DNA from: Owenia fusiformis
Taxonomy: Eukaryota > Annelida > Polychaeta > Sabellida > Oweniidae
Direction of reading: 5' to 3'
NCBI GenBank assembly: GCA_903813345.2
Contig: CAIIXF020000012.1
Coordinates: forward strand, 21,032,184 to 21,092,183
Length of the DNA: 60,000 nt
This document shows, piece after piece, positions 47,089 to 58,539 of the stretch. How positions within the stretch are numbered: position 1 is the first letter of the stretch; the number at the start of each line of letters is the position of its first letter. Under the pieces are notes generated by a model that did not search any database, was not told where the DNA came from, and saw nothing but the letters and a program-made list of their open reading frames with translations. Made by a program: the position numbers and the translations under genes.

Positions 47089-47598
47089 TAGGGACACTCC
47101 TGCAAGGACCGCTTTTATCATTTCACCACAGGATCTGGCAAAAAATCGCACTCTCGGGTACAAATAACAGACAGGCGCATACATGTAGTTGAGAATAATT
47201 ATAAGAATATTTCTTGTGGCTAGCTGTTTTGGTCAAAATCTGGTTTGTATTACTTCCCCCATATACTGAATATGATTAAAAAGGTGCTATAAATGTTAAA
47301 GATAATATCCTTGACCAATTTGAAGATAAACACAACTTTGACGAGAATCACCACAGTTTATTTGTAACATTTCTAGATTATACACAAACAAACAATCTAG
47401 ACATACGTAAGTATACGATAAGACACAGACGATGTCAAACATATTCCGCTGGCTGAATATACTATCAAGAATAAGCTAGGTCAATGCAATTAAAAATACA
47501 GCCTTTGTTTTGATAAAATCTGTTGATTTTTTACCAGATCCTGTGGTGAAATGTACAGATAACAGTGGTTCTTGCAGGAGAGTGCTGTTTGATCCCTA
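47089..47598. mobile_element. 510-bp element with about 75-bp inverted ends
   Basis: Left end TAGGGACACTCCTGCAAGGA...CACCACAGGATCTGGCAAAAA; right end TTTTTTACCAGATCCTGTGG...TTCTTGCAGGAG...TGATCCCTA. The right arm has a small extra block (about 10 nt). Interior is AT-rich, with no coding signal and no certain target duplication. Confidence 0.75.
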
Positions 47599-48162
47599 CT
47601 GTACATGTGTGGTATCAGTGGATCTTTTTTCTATACAAAAAACAAAGAAATCATCTGATTGTGCAGCTGTGTGCTGGATTTAACATGCACCAATTTGTTT
47701 GGGTTATCTAGGATCTCATTGGATCTATTCTATTCAAAATACTCATTAACCATATATATCCCACCGAAAACAATATGTCCAGGTGATAATTGAGCCGTCG
47801 GGAGTGATGTTTTATTAGTGGGGTATTAGTTGTGTATTAGTGGTATTTGAGACTTCAGGAGTGATGTATTAGTAGGGTATTATTTGCTCTTTGATTGGTA
47901 AATAATTTTATCTCATTTCCATGGTAATTTTTTCTCGTGGCCCATTTGATGGGTTTGGTTTAGACTTATATGCACCAGGGGATGGACTGGTTACTGAATT
48001 TAAAATGATAAATATGGCTGCTGAAAAATCAGCTTTTAAGCTCTTTCACCATGCTAGCCCAGTGCCCATGATCCTATTTATTTGTATATGCTGAAAATTC
48101 AGTGGAAAATTATCTGAGCCTCTGGTCTAGCATAAAAATGAAGTATAATTGCTCCTTTCCAG

Positions 48163-48333
48163 TCAACAGAAAGAGAACTGAAGACACTTCAAGAATCTGT
48201 TAAGAAGACAGAATCAGATGTCAGACTAGCCGAGATGCAAACAAAGGAAAATCGAGCCAAAGCAGAAGACACTAGGACCCAATTGATGCTGGTTGAGTTC
48301 AAACGTGACAATGTCTTAAAGGAGTTGGAGCAG
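48163..48333 (+). CDS. exon 8, coiled coil
   Basis: Acceptor CTCCTTTCCAG at 48162, donor CAG|GTACAG at 48334, phase 0/0, 57 codons. Glu/Lys/Leu-rich and without proline, e.g. STERELKTLQESVKKTESDV. It has the a/d spacing of a long coiled coil, with no sign of a globular domain. Confidence 0.88.
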
Positions 48334-48901
48334 GTACAGTACATCAGTCTTGAATGATAGGCTTTCCTATTTTTCTCTAAACGGTTGTGTATACCTTACC
48401 ATATAAATAATACATTAAGGCGGCTCCAGAGGAATCTACTGGATCAGTCTATATATAAGAAATAAGGGGAGTATGGTAAAATTCAGTTTATTGAAATCAT
48501 CTTCCTCAAGCTAAATTAAACTATTCCTCGAAAAGTACAATCTGTAAATATTGATTGGTTGAGAGGGTGAATTATTCAAAGGATGCATGAGCAGATGTGC
48601 CAGTATACAGTACATCCTGGTATTCGTCCTTTTTTATTCATAGGACATTTTACAAGACCATGCTTTGTACTTATACTTGATAGGTAATAAATCAAAATTT
48701 TCCCATTACAAACAGCTAAAAAATCCTGAAACTTTACCAAAAAAGGTCTGTACCACACCTTTTTTCTACATACATGTTCTTATTATCTGGTATTTAACTT
48801 TTTTGATTTCACTTCAGATTGTTGACTCTGTGTCCTGTTTCAGATAAATCATGCATTTGAGACATATCTAAAACTATATCCTGCATTTACATCATGTTTA
48901 G
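48334..48901. other. intron 8
   Basis: 568 bp, AT-rich, nothing recognised. Confidence 0.6.
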
Positions 48902-49015
48902 GTCACAGATGAGCTTTGTAACAAAAGAAAGATGCTGCGTGATGTAGATAACCAAGCTCGTGAAAAAAGAGAGACTATCGAACAGTTTGATGCATTTGGT
49001 ATCACAAAAGAACAG
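48902..49015 (+). CDS. exon 9, coiled coil
   Basis: Acceptor ATGTTTAG at 48901, donor CAG|GTAAAA at 49016, phase 0/0, 38 codons. Begins VTDELCNKRKMLRDVDNQAR and ends QFDAFGITKEQ. The FDAFGIT segment breaks the heptads and may be a flexible hinge. Confidence 0.88.
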
Positions 49016-49810
49016 GTAAAACTTTATAACTTTTAGCAGGGTGCACTTTTATGGCGCCTCCTGATGTAAATTACTTTATTAAAGGGTAAAACTTCAATTC
49101 ATCTTTTCAGTGTATGCAAGAAATTGGTAAAAAATACTGTACCCTGACAATAAGAAGAAAAATACTCAGTTACTCCACTTTCAATCTCATAGACTCCTGT
49201 TGATTTTGTAACACAACGATATTGAGAAGGGGAAATGTGTATGAATTATTTTCCTGTTAATCCTCTCTACTTATAGCTTCTGTCAGATTGAGTTGGGAGA
49301 TGGAACAATCTGAGAGTGAACAGACCATTTTACACTATAGTAAATACATGTAGTAGTTGTGCATGTCATAGAGAAGCTGGAGTCTAAACGATAATGAAAA
49401 GTTGAGCCAGAAGTTGACAATACAAAAAATGCTCCAATTGATATCTACTTTCAAAACATTTTATCAATGCTTTGAGTAACAAAAAAAAGATTATGTCAGA
49501 TATTATTGTTTCTATATTCCTAAATTAACACCTTATTTTCTCCTAATTCAACATCAAACTTTCATAATATTTTATGTTTTCTTCTGTGAACATTTACATG
49601 TATGGTGGCTAAAACCTTTCAAAACAGACTTAGCAATTTGAGATTATGGACAATGGAGTCCATATTCGAGGAGTCCCCTGCTGCATCAATAATGCAACTA
49701 CAGTATTCACTGCACCACTAATAAATAGTATGAATGACAACAATTCAGCTTTTTATTCCACAGGATACATAGATAAAACATCATTCATTCATTCATTATT
49801 AATGTTACAG
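49016..49810. other. intron 9
   Basis: 795 bp without a recognised repeat apart from an (ATTC)n microsatellite at about 49781-49799. Open frame continues upstream of exon 10 through the acceptor for about 55 codons, but the composition there is not coding-like. Confidence 0.55.
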
Positions 49811-49996
49811 GTGCAGAGACTTAACGCAGAGAAAGAACAAATTGAAAGTGAACGTGATCAACTAGAGACAAAGGTCAGACAATTACAGAGCACAGTGGCT
49901 GAGAGACGTGAACTTGAACACCAGTTAGCAACCACAAAGGAAGATCTATTTTCAGAACAGAAACGCAGTAGAGAAAGACAGGAAGCATTAGAAGAG
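49811..49996 (+). CDS. exon 10, coiled coil
   Basis: Acceptor TGTTACAG at 49810, donor GAG|GTAATA at 49997, phase 0/0, 62 codons. Begins VQRLNAEKEQIESERDQLET and is a clear heptad coiled coil. An (ATTC)n tract lies 11-30 bp upstream of the acceptor. Confidence 0.88.
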
Positions 49997-50059
49997 GTAA
50001 TAAAAATTTGGTGTCCAAAAAAAGTGAGCTGCTTTTCTTAGCAGTTGAAAATTTGTATT

Positions 50060-50780
50060 ATCCCATCAAATTAAGTTCGAGCGGATATAGAGAAGCCGTT
50101 CATCCCTTCTTCCATCCATCTGTTTGTGTATCTGGGTGATAACTCAAATTCTGAATTTTCAGTATGGCCGCTCAATTCAAAATGGCAGCCATTTTTTGTA
50201 AAAAGTGTAATCTCTGATAACTCAAATACTAGTCGATCAATTTGGTTCAAACTTTATATGCTGTTGCCTTGGGACAAGGGAGATTTTCAAGATGGCCACT
50301 GAATTTATTAATTTTGTGTAAAAAATTTAATCTTTGATAACTCAAATACCAGTTGACGGGTCGGGTTCGAGTTTTATATGCTGATGCTCTGCTCATGAAG
50401 TCATTTTCAAGATGGCTACAGAATTTGAAATTCATCAAAATGGCAGCCATTTGAAGTTATTCCAAGGGGGATATAGAAAAGCTGTCCGTCCGTGCATTTG
50501 TCAATCTGTTCGTTTGTGTGGGCGATAACTCAAATACCAGTTGATGGATTTGATTAAAATTTTATAAGCTTATGCCTTATGTGTATGACCTCTGCTTGAG
50601 AAGGAATTTTCAATATGGCCTCTCAATTCAAAATGGCCACCATTTTTTATAAAAAATGTAATCTTTGATAATTCAAATACTAGTTAACGGATTTGGTTCA
50701 TATGCTGATGCCTAGGGACAAATGAGCTACATGTTTTGTTTTGTGGGATTTGCTACTCTGTGGAGTTGCTGTTTTCTAGT
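50060..50780 (+). repeat. second copy of the 'tatcccaccgaa' dispersed repeat
   Basis: Same organisation as at 42230-42980: 'tatcccatcaaattaagttc' start, two 'gtccgtccgtgcatttgtc' type heads (about 50095 and 50485), 'aaaatggcagccattt' and 'gataactcaaatac' units, and a closing 'tgtgggatttgctactctg'. Lies in intron 10. Confidence 0.75.
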
Positions 50781-51292
50781 TGAGGAACTATATGGTATCA
50801 TTATCAAGTGCTATAGATATGAAAGCGATATGGTTACATATTATGGGAGAATAATGAAATTAAAAAAAACAGCATGCAAAAATATCCAATATCAATGGAA
50901 AAGTCACCCATTTCAGTCTGAAAGAAGTTGTTTTGACATTGTATTTTCTCAGCAATACACGCAGAATCACAGGCTGCACCCTCATTACCCAGGATTGCCA
51001 CCATCCAAATCCGCCTTTGCATAAAAATGTTAGGTTCATTTTTTAAATCCTTAGGGCTATTTTAGGGAGTTTTCAAACCAGGAATTATTGCTCTTATTAG
51101 AAGGGTTCCTCGTAATTAATAACTTTCTGAAAGAATATGACACCTTTTTGTCTTGCCGATTTCAGTTTTTATTAAAATTTTATTCATAAGCATGGATCAG
51201 AATTGTCTAAAACCAAAACCTGCCTATTACGCATGTACACTGGGTTACATACTATCCTTTCCTTGTTATCGAGTGCCATCTGCTCGTTTATT

Positions 51293-51898
51293 AAAGGAAT
51301 ATTCCTTGCCAGACCCTTTCTCTCTTGATATGGTAGCTATAATCACATATATAGTTTCCATATTTAGCAAAACATGGGAAAATGTTTTAATATGGTCAAT
51401 ATTGATCATTTAAAAATCCAGTGCTTATTTCCAGTGATCTGCCATCTTTTAAGATTTCTTGCAGGAAGTGATGTCATCAACTCTCAACTTCTATAACCTT
51501 GCCTATAACAGGATAGGAAAGTAGCACAAAATCACTTCTAGACAAGTGATCATTACTTTCTGTGCAAAAATATGTTCAGGGCTTGTCAACTTAGAATAAA
51601 AGAAGAGATTTTCAGAAGGATTAAATAAGATACAAAGTTGAAAAAGAATATTTAGCTGGTTTTGTAATTCTTAATAGCTCCTCACCTAATGCTATATGCA
51701 AAGTTGAGAGTCGATGACATCACTTCCTTTGTGAAATTTTAAAAGATGGCAGCTTACTGGAATTGAGCATCATATTTCTAAGTGATCAAATTTGACCATA
51801 TCAAAACATTTTTGCGTGTTTTGCTAAACATGGCAAGCATATATATGGTTATAGCTACCATATGAGGAGAGAGATGGTTTGGCAAGGAATATTCCTTT
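51293..51898. mobile_element. 606-bp fold-back element, probable TTAA duplication
   Basis: Left end AAAGGAATATTCCTTGCC and right end GGCAAGGAATATTCCTTT are complementary, and TTAA is present at both outer borders. The arms of about 270 bp pair through the blocks 'ccatatttagcaaaacatgg' and 'gaagtgatgtcatcaactct'. A lone right arm of the same family lies at 3157-3274. Confidence 0.8.
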
Positions 51899-52355
51899 AA
51901 GTGTACATGTAGGTTATAATGCTCAAAGATCTGGTACTTTCATTTCTCACGTGTTTGATGGCTTTAGTGGGTCATTATCCCTATCTAATTTTCAATAAAA
52001 AACGCTGAGAGATCCCATGGAATTCCCACAGAATTGGCCTTTTCCCCTTGCACTAATTTCACTTGCAGAATTCAGCATTTTAACTCATGGAAAACTAGGG
52101 GAGTGGATAATATTTTCATCTCTCTTGCTGTGTTGGAATGCTAATGAACTTGCTGTTCATAATCATACTCCCTGGCAGTGCTAGTCTTCATCATACCACT
52201 GCTGCAGGCAGATGTATCACTGTAAGCATGGCAACTCCGTATAAACAATTGACGTGAACGGTTCTTGTCCGGTGCTTGAGTCACTTGATTGTAAACTTTA
52301 GACATTCTGGTTGGTAATATTGTACATATTAACTAATAAACACATCCTTCTGTGA

Positions 52356-53507
52356 TGACTGGAAACTTGAAATTAACATTGACAAAACAAAAATTATGAA
52401 ATTCTGGAAATGTGGTAAAGTTTGTCAAGAATGATTTCAAATAAATGGTAAGAATATACAAAATGTTCAAAGGTATACATATTTGTGAATTATCTTAAGT
52501 GCTTCGGGATCCTTTAAACCGGCCCAGCAAAACATAAAGGAAAAAGCAAATAAAGCCATGTTTAAAGTTTATCAATTGACAAGCGGCACAGAGATGAAGT
52601 CTTCACTGAAAATGAAATTGTATGATCAACTTATCAAACCCGTCGCTTTATACGGTTCGGAAATATGGTGTAATGATATATATACCAAGCGTGACTGCCT
52701 AACTAATCGAGATATTGAACATAAATATGAAAGTGCTTTAATAGAAGATAAAACTTTTTATTTTTTATTCAAATGTAAAAAATTGGAGTTTCAGAAAACA
52801 ATCATATTCGGTTCCAAAAAGATGTTCTCGGAGTTCATAGAAAAGCCACAAACATGGCAGTAAGAGGAGAATTGGGAAGAATACCTTTGGTTGTTGATAT
52901 TATAAAAAGACAAGTCAAATACCTCGGTCATTTAGAGTTGAGTTCAAATGGGAGTTTACTAAACGATTCATTAATTGTGAGTAAAACATTTGATTTAACA
53001 AATAACACATTTACATGGCACAAACAACTCAAAAATATACTGTGCCATATCAAAATAAAAATGTCTGATGAAATGAATCTTGAAGATAAGGTAAACATAG
53101 AGAAGAGCATAAATACACTTGCTATTAAAGTCAAAAAGAAATTAATAGAGAGATATCAAGTATATTGGAAGAATCTAAAAAAATCGCACTTTGGATTTGA
53201 ACACTACCTTTCAGAAACGACACTTTCAAACGCTAAACATTTAACTAGATTACGTATAAGCGCCCACAATCTAGAGATAGAGAGATATACAAAACCAATT
53301 ACTGATCTTAATAGTCGATTTTGTAAAATATGTAAGGACTCGGTTATAGAAGATAAAACACACTTTTTATTCAAATGTAAAAAATTGGAGTTTATCAGAA
53401 AATCCCATATTGAAAAACTTGAAAACCTGTGTAGTAATTTTAAAAACATGAATGACCACCAAAAGACAATTTTTCTATTGACGAGTGAGGGGATCATATT
53501 AAAATAA
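52356..53507 (+). pseudogene. non-LTR retrotransposon (LINE) remnant: end of reverse transcriptase plus C-terminal domain
   Basis: Joined with interruptions, the translation follows the usual order of a LINE polyprotein end. WKLEINIDKTKIMKF near 52361 is just past the RT active site. Then come a stop, GSFKPAQQNIKEKANKAMFK near 52510-52565, YDQLIKPVALYGSEIW near 52620, AVRGELGRIPLVVDIIKRQV from about 52857, and a tail with RLRISAHNLEIERY and FCKICKDSVIEDKTHFLFKC (a Cys-type tail). At least two stops and one frameshift make it dead. The YADD catalytic motif and the 5' half are absent. The last part (52854-53507) is still open for 217 codons. Confidence 0.85.
52741..52790 (+). repeat. misplaced copy of a downstream LINE segment
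   Basis: About 50 bp encoding IEDKTFYFLFKCKKLEF is a near copy of 53344-53393 (IEDKTHFLFKCKKLEF). It sits in the middle of the RT C-terminal region, where relatives have the strand leading to the VRGELGR block. This is an internal duplication 600 bp away from its source. Confidence 0.75.
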
Positions 53508-53767
53508 TCTGCTAACATGATAAAGTATCTAATGATTGGTAGAGACAGGATTCTTATATCAAAGTAACATTTTATATGTCATTTGAAGATTGTAATCCTA
53601 TTTTCTTTACTTTATTGCTATATTTACTGTTTTTGAAAATTGTATGTACGTTTGGCCCTAAAAGGGCATCAGTACTAATAAAATCCTATTATATATGCGG
53701 TGAACCTAATACGCACACACCTTACATATCATTTCATTTGTTTAACATGGGATCTGCCATTTTTGTT

Positions 53768-53973
53768 AAAGGATGATTCTCGGTTTTGAGAACAGTCTTC
53801 TGGGCTAATAATTTTTTCATGAAAAATATAGAAATATTACCCAAACTAAATTATGACTATTCAAAAGAAGACATTCAAATCTATATGATGTAAAAAAATC
53901 AAATTTGTCCGAAGCAAGGACAATGCTCATTTAGATTGATGAACTTCGTTCTCCAAACCGAGAATCGTCCTTT
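53768..53973. mobile_element. 206-bp MITE
   Basis: AAAGGATGATTCTCGGTTTT at the left, and CCAAACCGAGAATCGTCCTTT in near complement at the right. The interior ('gggctaataattttttcatg', 'tgtccgaagcaagg') is the inverted form of the MITE interior found around the 41-kb palindrome. It begins about 260 bp past the LINE relic. Confidence 0.85.
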
Positions 53974-54287
53974 CATGAAATTCATCAATTTTGACATCAA
54001 ATTTTGACCCAATGTAATGGAGATATAACATTGAAACGTTGCGGACTTTATAGGGAATAGAATCAAGATACAGATTTATTTACTTTATTGGGATTTCTTT
54101 TGTTCCCCGCTTAGAAAATAGTCGTTCAAACAAATATGGGGGTTTACATGGTAACCTAAACCAATAAGGAATAGGTTCAGACATATTACTACATTGTAGT
54201 AGCAAAACAGGAAGATTTGTAGTATGGCTTGACCTCCTCCTGATGTAAAGAATTGATTTATGGACATTGTGTTTATTCTTACATTAG
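53974..54287. other. end of intron 10
   Basis: AT-rich, nothing recognised up to the exon 11 acceptor. Confidence 0.5.
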
Positions 54288-54413
54288 GAGTTGGAGAACA
54301 GTGTCCACAGACTAGAAGACTTACAGAGGGATAAACTCCAGGCTTTGTCCCACCTTGAGCTAATAGAACGGAAGTACATTGAGCAGGATAGGATACGGGA
54401 TGAGGCACTGAAG
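54288..54413 (+). CDS. exon 11, coiled coil
   Basis: Acceptor TTACATTAG at 54287, donor AAG|GTATTA at 54414, phase 0/0, 42 codons. Begins LENSVHRLEDLQRDKLQALS after an initial Glu. Heptad pattern continues. Confidence 0.85.
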
Positions 54414-54655
54414 GTATTAAGGCCATGATTTCCAAAGTATTGTGTTGAAAAACACAAACCTACCTAAAAAAATTAACTATATTATTTGTGCCTTTTTAAA
54501 ATTTGAAATGTTGCTAATTATGAACATGGAATTTTGTACTCATTTGAGTAATTACATTTTACCATGGGAAAAATGGCAGACCACAAGTTCAATTTGTCTA
54601 GACAAATATATAATCTCTCATCTAATTACATTCAACATTAACTGCATTCCTTCAG

Positions 54656-54834
54656 GAGAAAGATTTACAGTTTGACGCAATGAAGTCTCATTTCCAAGAT
54701 GAGATAATTGACTTAAAGAAGAAATATACCATAGAAGACAATGAACTGAAGAATGAAGTAAAAGCATTGAGTGATAAGATAAACGCACTGCAGGCTGAAG
54801 TGAATAAAAAAGACTTAACAAACCTTGAGTTAAG
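54656..54834 (+). CDS. exon 12, coiled coil
   Basis: Acceptor CATTCCTTCAG at 54655, donor AAG|GTAAGA at 54835, leaving phase 2. About 60 residues, beginning EKDLQFDAMKSHFQDEIIDL, then a Lys/Glu helix. The closing split codon becomes Arg with the first base of exon 13. Confidence 0.88.
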
Positions 54835-55076
54835 GTAAGAATGGCAAGAGTTCTGTTGATGTGTGGTGAACTAAGTTACTATTTTGCTCTGTCTCATTCA
54901 AATTCCAATGCAGGAGTGAGTGTTAGGTGAGTGAATATCTCATAGTTATATACACTCTCTACTTTATTTTTCCAATAACACTTAAATCAAATTACAGTAT
55001 GTGTATATCTTCATTCCCTATTCATTTGATAAATAAATAGAAATTGCTGTTTTATCCTCAACTTCATTTCTTTTAG

Positions 55077-55182
55077 AGAACAAGTGATAGAACTAGAGCA
55101 TGAAATTAGTCAGCACCAGGAGGTAAAAGAAAGTATAATAGATGATAGCAGACTCAAACTGGAAATGCTTAGGAAAGAAAGG
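55077..55182 (+). CDS. exon 13, coiled coil
   Basis: Acceptor TTTCTTTTAG at 55076, donor AGG|GTATGC at 55183. Starts with one base of a split codon, then 35 codons (EQVIELEHEISQHQEVKESI and onward), leaving phase 0. Short but in frame and coiled-coil in character. Confidence 0.82.
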
Positions 55183-55464
55183 GTATGCACATAGCTTCCT
55201 ATAGATCTATAGGCTTCCTATAGGCTATGCGATTATGTTCATGGGAATTTACTACTGTAGGTTTAATTAATCTGAAAGTTATTGTCTGTTATAAGCAAAT
55301 CTCAATTCAAAATATAACCATTTTCATCTTTCTTTGAAGTGAGGAGTCTGCAATAGCAAGTTGAGTTAGAGTAAAGAAAACATTTGGAATAGTTGTTTGT
55401 GAAGTAATATGAGAGAAAATGATGCAAGAACACCATGCAAAACCGATTTAAATATTTACTTCAG

Positions 55465-55623
55465 GAGGAGGAAGTAAGAAGGTTACAACAGCAAGCCGCT
55501 GTAGAGCAGGAGAGACATTTGGAAGAACTACGACAGAAATACGACAGGGAGCGAGAGAACAGGATTCAAGGGCACGCTGATGAACTGGCTGCTGAGGCAC
55601 AGACACACAAGAGACTAATTGAG
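55465..55623 (+). CDS. exon 14, coiled coil
   Basis: Acceptor TTTACTTCAG at 55464, donor GAG|GTGTGT at 55624, phase 0/0, 53 codons. Begins EEEVRRLQQQAAVEQERHLE and is strongly charged. An ATG lies shortly upstream in the same frame, but the AG border and frame continuity argue for an internal exon. Confidence 0.86.
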
Positions 55624-55733
55624 GTGTGTATAAAAAAACAATTGGTGTGAAATTGCTTGTCTTCAAGTTTTGCCCAACTTGATGCCTGCATGATTTAGGG
55701 CACCCAATTTAACAACCTGGACTATATATTTAA

Positions 55734-56400
55734 TAGAGGTGTCATGGTCCAAAAGAATTTCGGTATGGTTAGGAACGGTACAAATGGTCTCGGGACACGG
55801 TACTTTCGGGATGGGACAGAACATTAAAAAAATGATGCAATGTCTGATGATGGCAGTTTCACTTTTCAAAATCATCATATTCAGAAATAAAAAAAAACTC
55901 AATTAAAATCTAATATAACGCATCTGCCGCAAATGTGATCGGCATTTCACATAGTCTGCACTGTGCACTATCACCAATTCGTTTATCTTGTGTTATTGGA
56001 GTCCCAAAATACTTCCAAACTGTCGACTTTTTTGACTTAGATGCCGTCTCAATTTTTTAATTTCTTCTCTACATCCAGCATTCTGATAATGCATTCGATT
56101 TGCGAACGACGATGAAGAAATTTTTGAACAAGCATTACAATCTACCTGATATCGGGGGTCCGTTAATAACACTTTTCAATGCAAAGAAGTGTATAATCTA
56201 GGTACGAGGTAAATGAAAATATTTAATTTTTCAGAACGAAATCGGAGGTGTTCCTCGCTATTTATACACGTTTTTATGCATTTTAGGGAAGGAATTTATG
56301 TACCGATACCAAACCCATATTAACCCTTTCTGTCCCATGTCCTGAACTGAAGCATCTGGACCAAAATTCGGTCCAATATTTGGAAACCGTGACACCTCTA
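55734..56400. mobile_element. 667-bp hAT-type non-autonomous element with 8-bp target duplication
   Basis: Ends TAGAGGTGTCATGG and its near complement CCGTGACACCTCTA, flanked by identical ATATTTAA (55726-55733 and 56401-56408). An 8-bp duplication with a (T/C)A(A/G)NG-type end is diagnostic for hAT. GGTCCAAAA...TTCGGT blocks continue the inverted ends. The interior has only short frames; the transposase is absent. Located in intron 14. Confidence 0.9.
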
Positions 56401-56516
56401 ATATTTAATGGGAATTGTGTGATGGCATAATTTGAATAAAAGAAAAATTCCCCCTGGAATGTGGAAAATTGTCAAAAATTGCAGTCTGGACTAGACTAAT
56501 GTAATAAATGTTTTAG

Positions 56517-56618
56517 GCAAAAGAGGAGGAACTCCAAATGTTGTATGAGCAGATACGCCAAGAGAGGGAGGATGCGCGGGAAACAGAACAACGCCTTAAA
56601 GAGGATGCAGAAGTAAAG
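56517..56618 (+). CDS. exon 15, coiled coil
   Basis: Acceptor ATGTTTTAG at 56516, donor AAG|GTAAGA at 56619, phase 0/0, 34 codons. Begins AKEEELQMLYEQIRQEREDA. The hAT-type MITE at 55734-56400 ends about 115 bp upstream of its acceptor. Confidence 0.85.
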
Positions 56619-56689
56619 GTAAGATATTATAATTATCAGGACACCATGACAAAAATAAGTCTTATTTCCATCTAATTGCCATCATACTT

Positions 56690-57540
56690 TTTATGTCCCC
56701 ACCACATAGTGTTGGGCCATATTGTCAGCCTAGGCTCCTCTGTCTGTCCATCCGTCTGTCCATACGTCCAGCAGTTTTCCCCAAAACCACTACAGATATC
56801 ACCTTCAAATTTTCAGGGATAATTTATAGCCATTTTAAAGTCAAATACTAAAATCCTTGTATGCAAACTTTAAGAAAAACTGCTTCACAGTTACTTGTTC
56901 AACTAACTTCATTCTACATCAGATTAGGTTTTGGACCTGTTAGCTCACTCATGGCAACCATTTTGAATGTCTGAAGAAAAGTTAGCGAGCATACTTTGTA
57001 TCATATTAGAATGGTGTTTTTGAGTTTTCATAGTTTAACTATTTAGTAGCCTTATAAATAATTGCAGGTGTCCTGTGTTGTAAAAGCCTTAATGTTACTG
57101 TTAATAGTAGTTGTATGCAAAGAGAGGGAAAGTCTTGTCTACGCGTTTTCAGGTGGACTACTCGGTAGATCAATTTCAAATTTTCAGGCATGATTCTTAG
57201 TGAATTCTGGGTAAATGTCAAAGCAGCCATTTTGGATTTTCTGTCCTAAAATCTTGTCTGTAAAGTCTTGTCTACTTGTTTTCAGGTTAACTGTTTGATG
57301 GATCAATTTCAAAATTTCATTGCTGGTTCTTAGTATGAAAATCTAGAACTGATTACTTTTTCCGAATTCTGCGTAAATTTTAAGGTGGCCATTTTGGGTT
57401 TTCTGTCCTAAAATTGTGTCTGTAAAATCTTGTCTATATGTATTTTCAGGTTAACCATTTGAGGGATCAATTTCAAATTTTTAGGAATGATTCCAAGTAT
57501 GTAAATATAGAACTGATTGCATTCTGACCACCGAAAAGTG
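56690..57540 (+). repeat. 'tgttgggccatattgtc' head plus 161-bp units, copy 1
   Basis: Begins 'gtccccaccacatagtgttg', passes through 'ctgtctgtccatccgtctgt' and 'aaaaccactacagatatcac', then about three units marked by 'ccattttggattttctgtcc' (57229 and 57391, 162 bp apart) and 'cttgtctacgcgttttcagg'. A degenerate copy without the head lies at about 46080-46640. Confidence 0.8.
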
Positions 57541-57559
57541 GTGACATATAGTTATGGTC

Positions 57560-58470
57560 TCAATAACTAACAAATACTGTTTAGACTTCAATTTTTTTAC
57601 AAGTTTTCAGAAATTCAAATCTGACTTCAGGTTAAAGATTTGACCTTCAATGACCTTTTCAAGGTAAAAAAAGGTTGGTGATCAGCAGGTGGCGTCTGTA
57701 ACAAATTCTTACAACTTACAACAACTTAACGACTGACTTCAATTTTTTTCAAAATCATCTACAAGTTTTCAGAAGTTCAGTCTGACTAGATTTAAGATTT
57801 AACCTTCAATGACCTTTTCAAGGTAAAAAAGGCTGATGATTGGCAGTTGGAGTCTGTAACAGATTCTTACAACTTCCAATAATTTAACAAATACTGTGTA
57901 GACTTCAATTTTTTTCAAAGTCATCAACAAGTTTTCAGAAGTTCAAATCTGACTTAAGATTTAACCTTCAATGACGTTTTCAATGTCAAAAAAGGCTTAA
58001 AAGGTCTTTTTTCAACTTGCTTACAATAACTTAAGTACTGTTTAGAGACTTCAATGTTTTTTCAAAATTATCTATATGCTTTCAGAAGTTCAAATTTGAC
58101 TTCAGATTTGACCTTCAATGACCTTTACAAATGTTTAAAAGTGTCAAAAAGGTCTTTTTTCAACTTGCTTCAAATTGATTATTAATTTTTCAAAATCATC
58201 TACAAGTTCTCAGAAGCTCAAATCTGACTATAGATTTGAGATTAGACCTTCAATGACCTTCTCAAGGTCAAGAAGGTCTTTAGGTTAAAAAAGGTGAAAA
58301 GTGTATTTTTTCAACTTGCTTCAAATTGACCAATATTTTCAAAATCATCTACACATTCTCAGACATTCAAATCTGACTTTAGATTTGAGATTTGACAATC
58401 AATGACCTTCTCAAGGTAAAAAAGGTATTTTTTCAACTTACTCAAAATTGACCAGGTTTTCTTTTCAAAA
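57560..58470 (+). repeat. AGGTCA-type dispersed repeat, tandem
   Basis: Six or so diverged units of 'cttcaattttttcaaaatca', 'tctacaagttttcagaagtt', 'caaatctgacttagattt', 'caatgaccttctcaaggt' and 'tttttcaacttgcttcaaatt'. TCAAGGTCA occurs exactly at 58262-58270. This uninterrupted copy defines the empty site for the insertion at 24712. Confidence 0.8.
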
Positions 58471-58539
58471 TCATCTATATTGACATGAAACATGACTCCT
58501 ACAGTGATCATCAATTTGGCATGTTTTATTACCAAATAC

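Larger units (their letters stand above)
45886..48162. other. intron 7
   Basis: Holds degenerate copies of the 161-bp unit (about 46080-46640 and 46960-47040), the SINE, the 47.09-47.6 kb element and a fragment of the 'tatcccaccgaa' family near 47760. No other feature seen. Confidence 0.6.
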
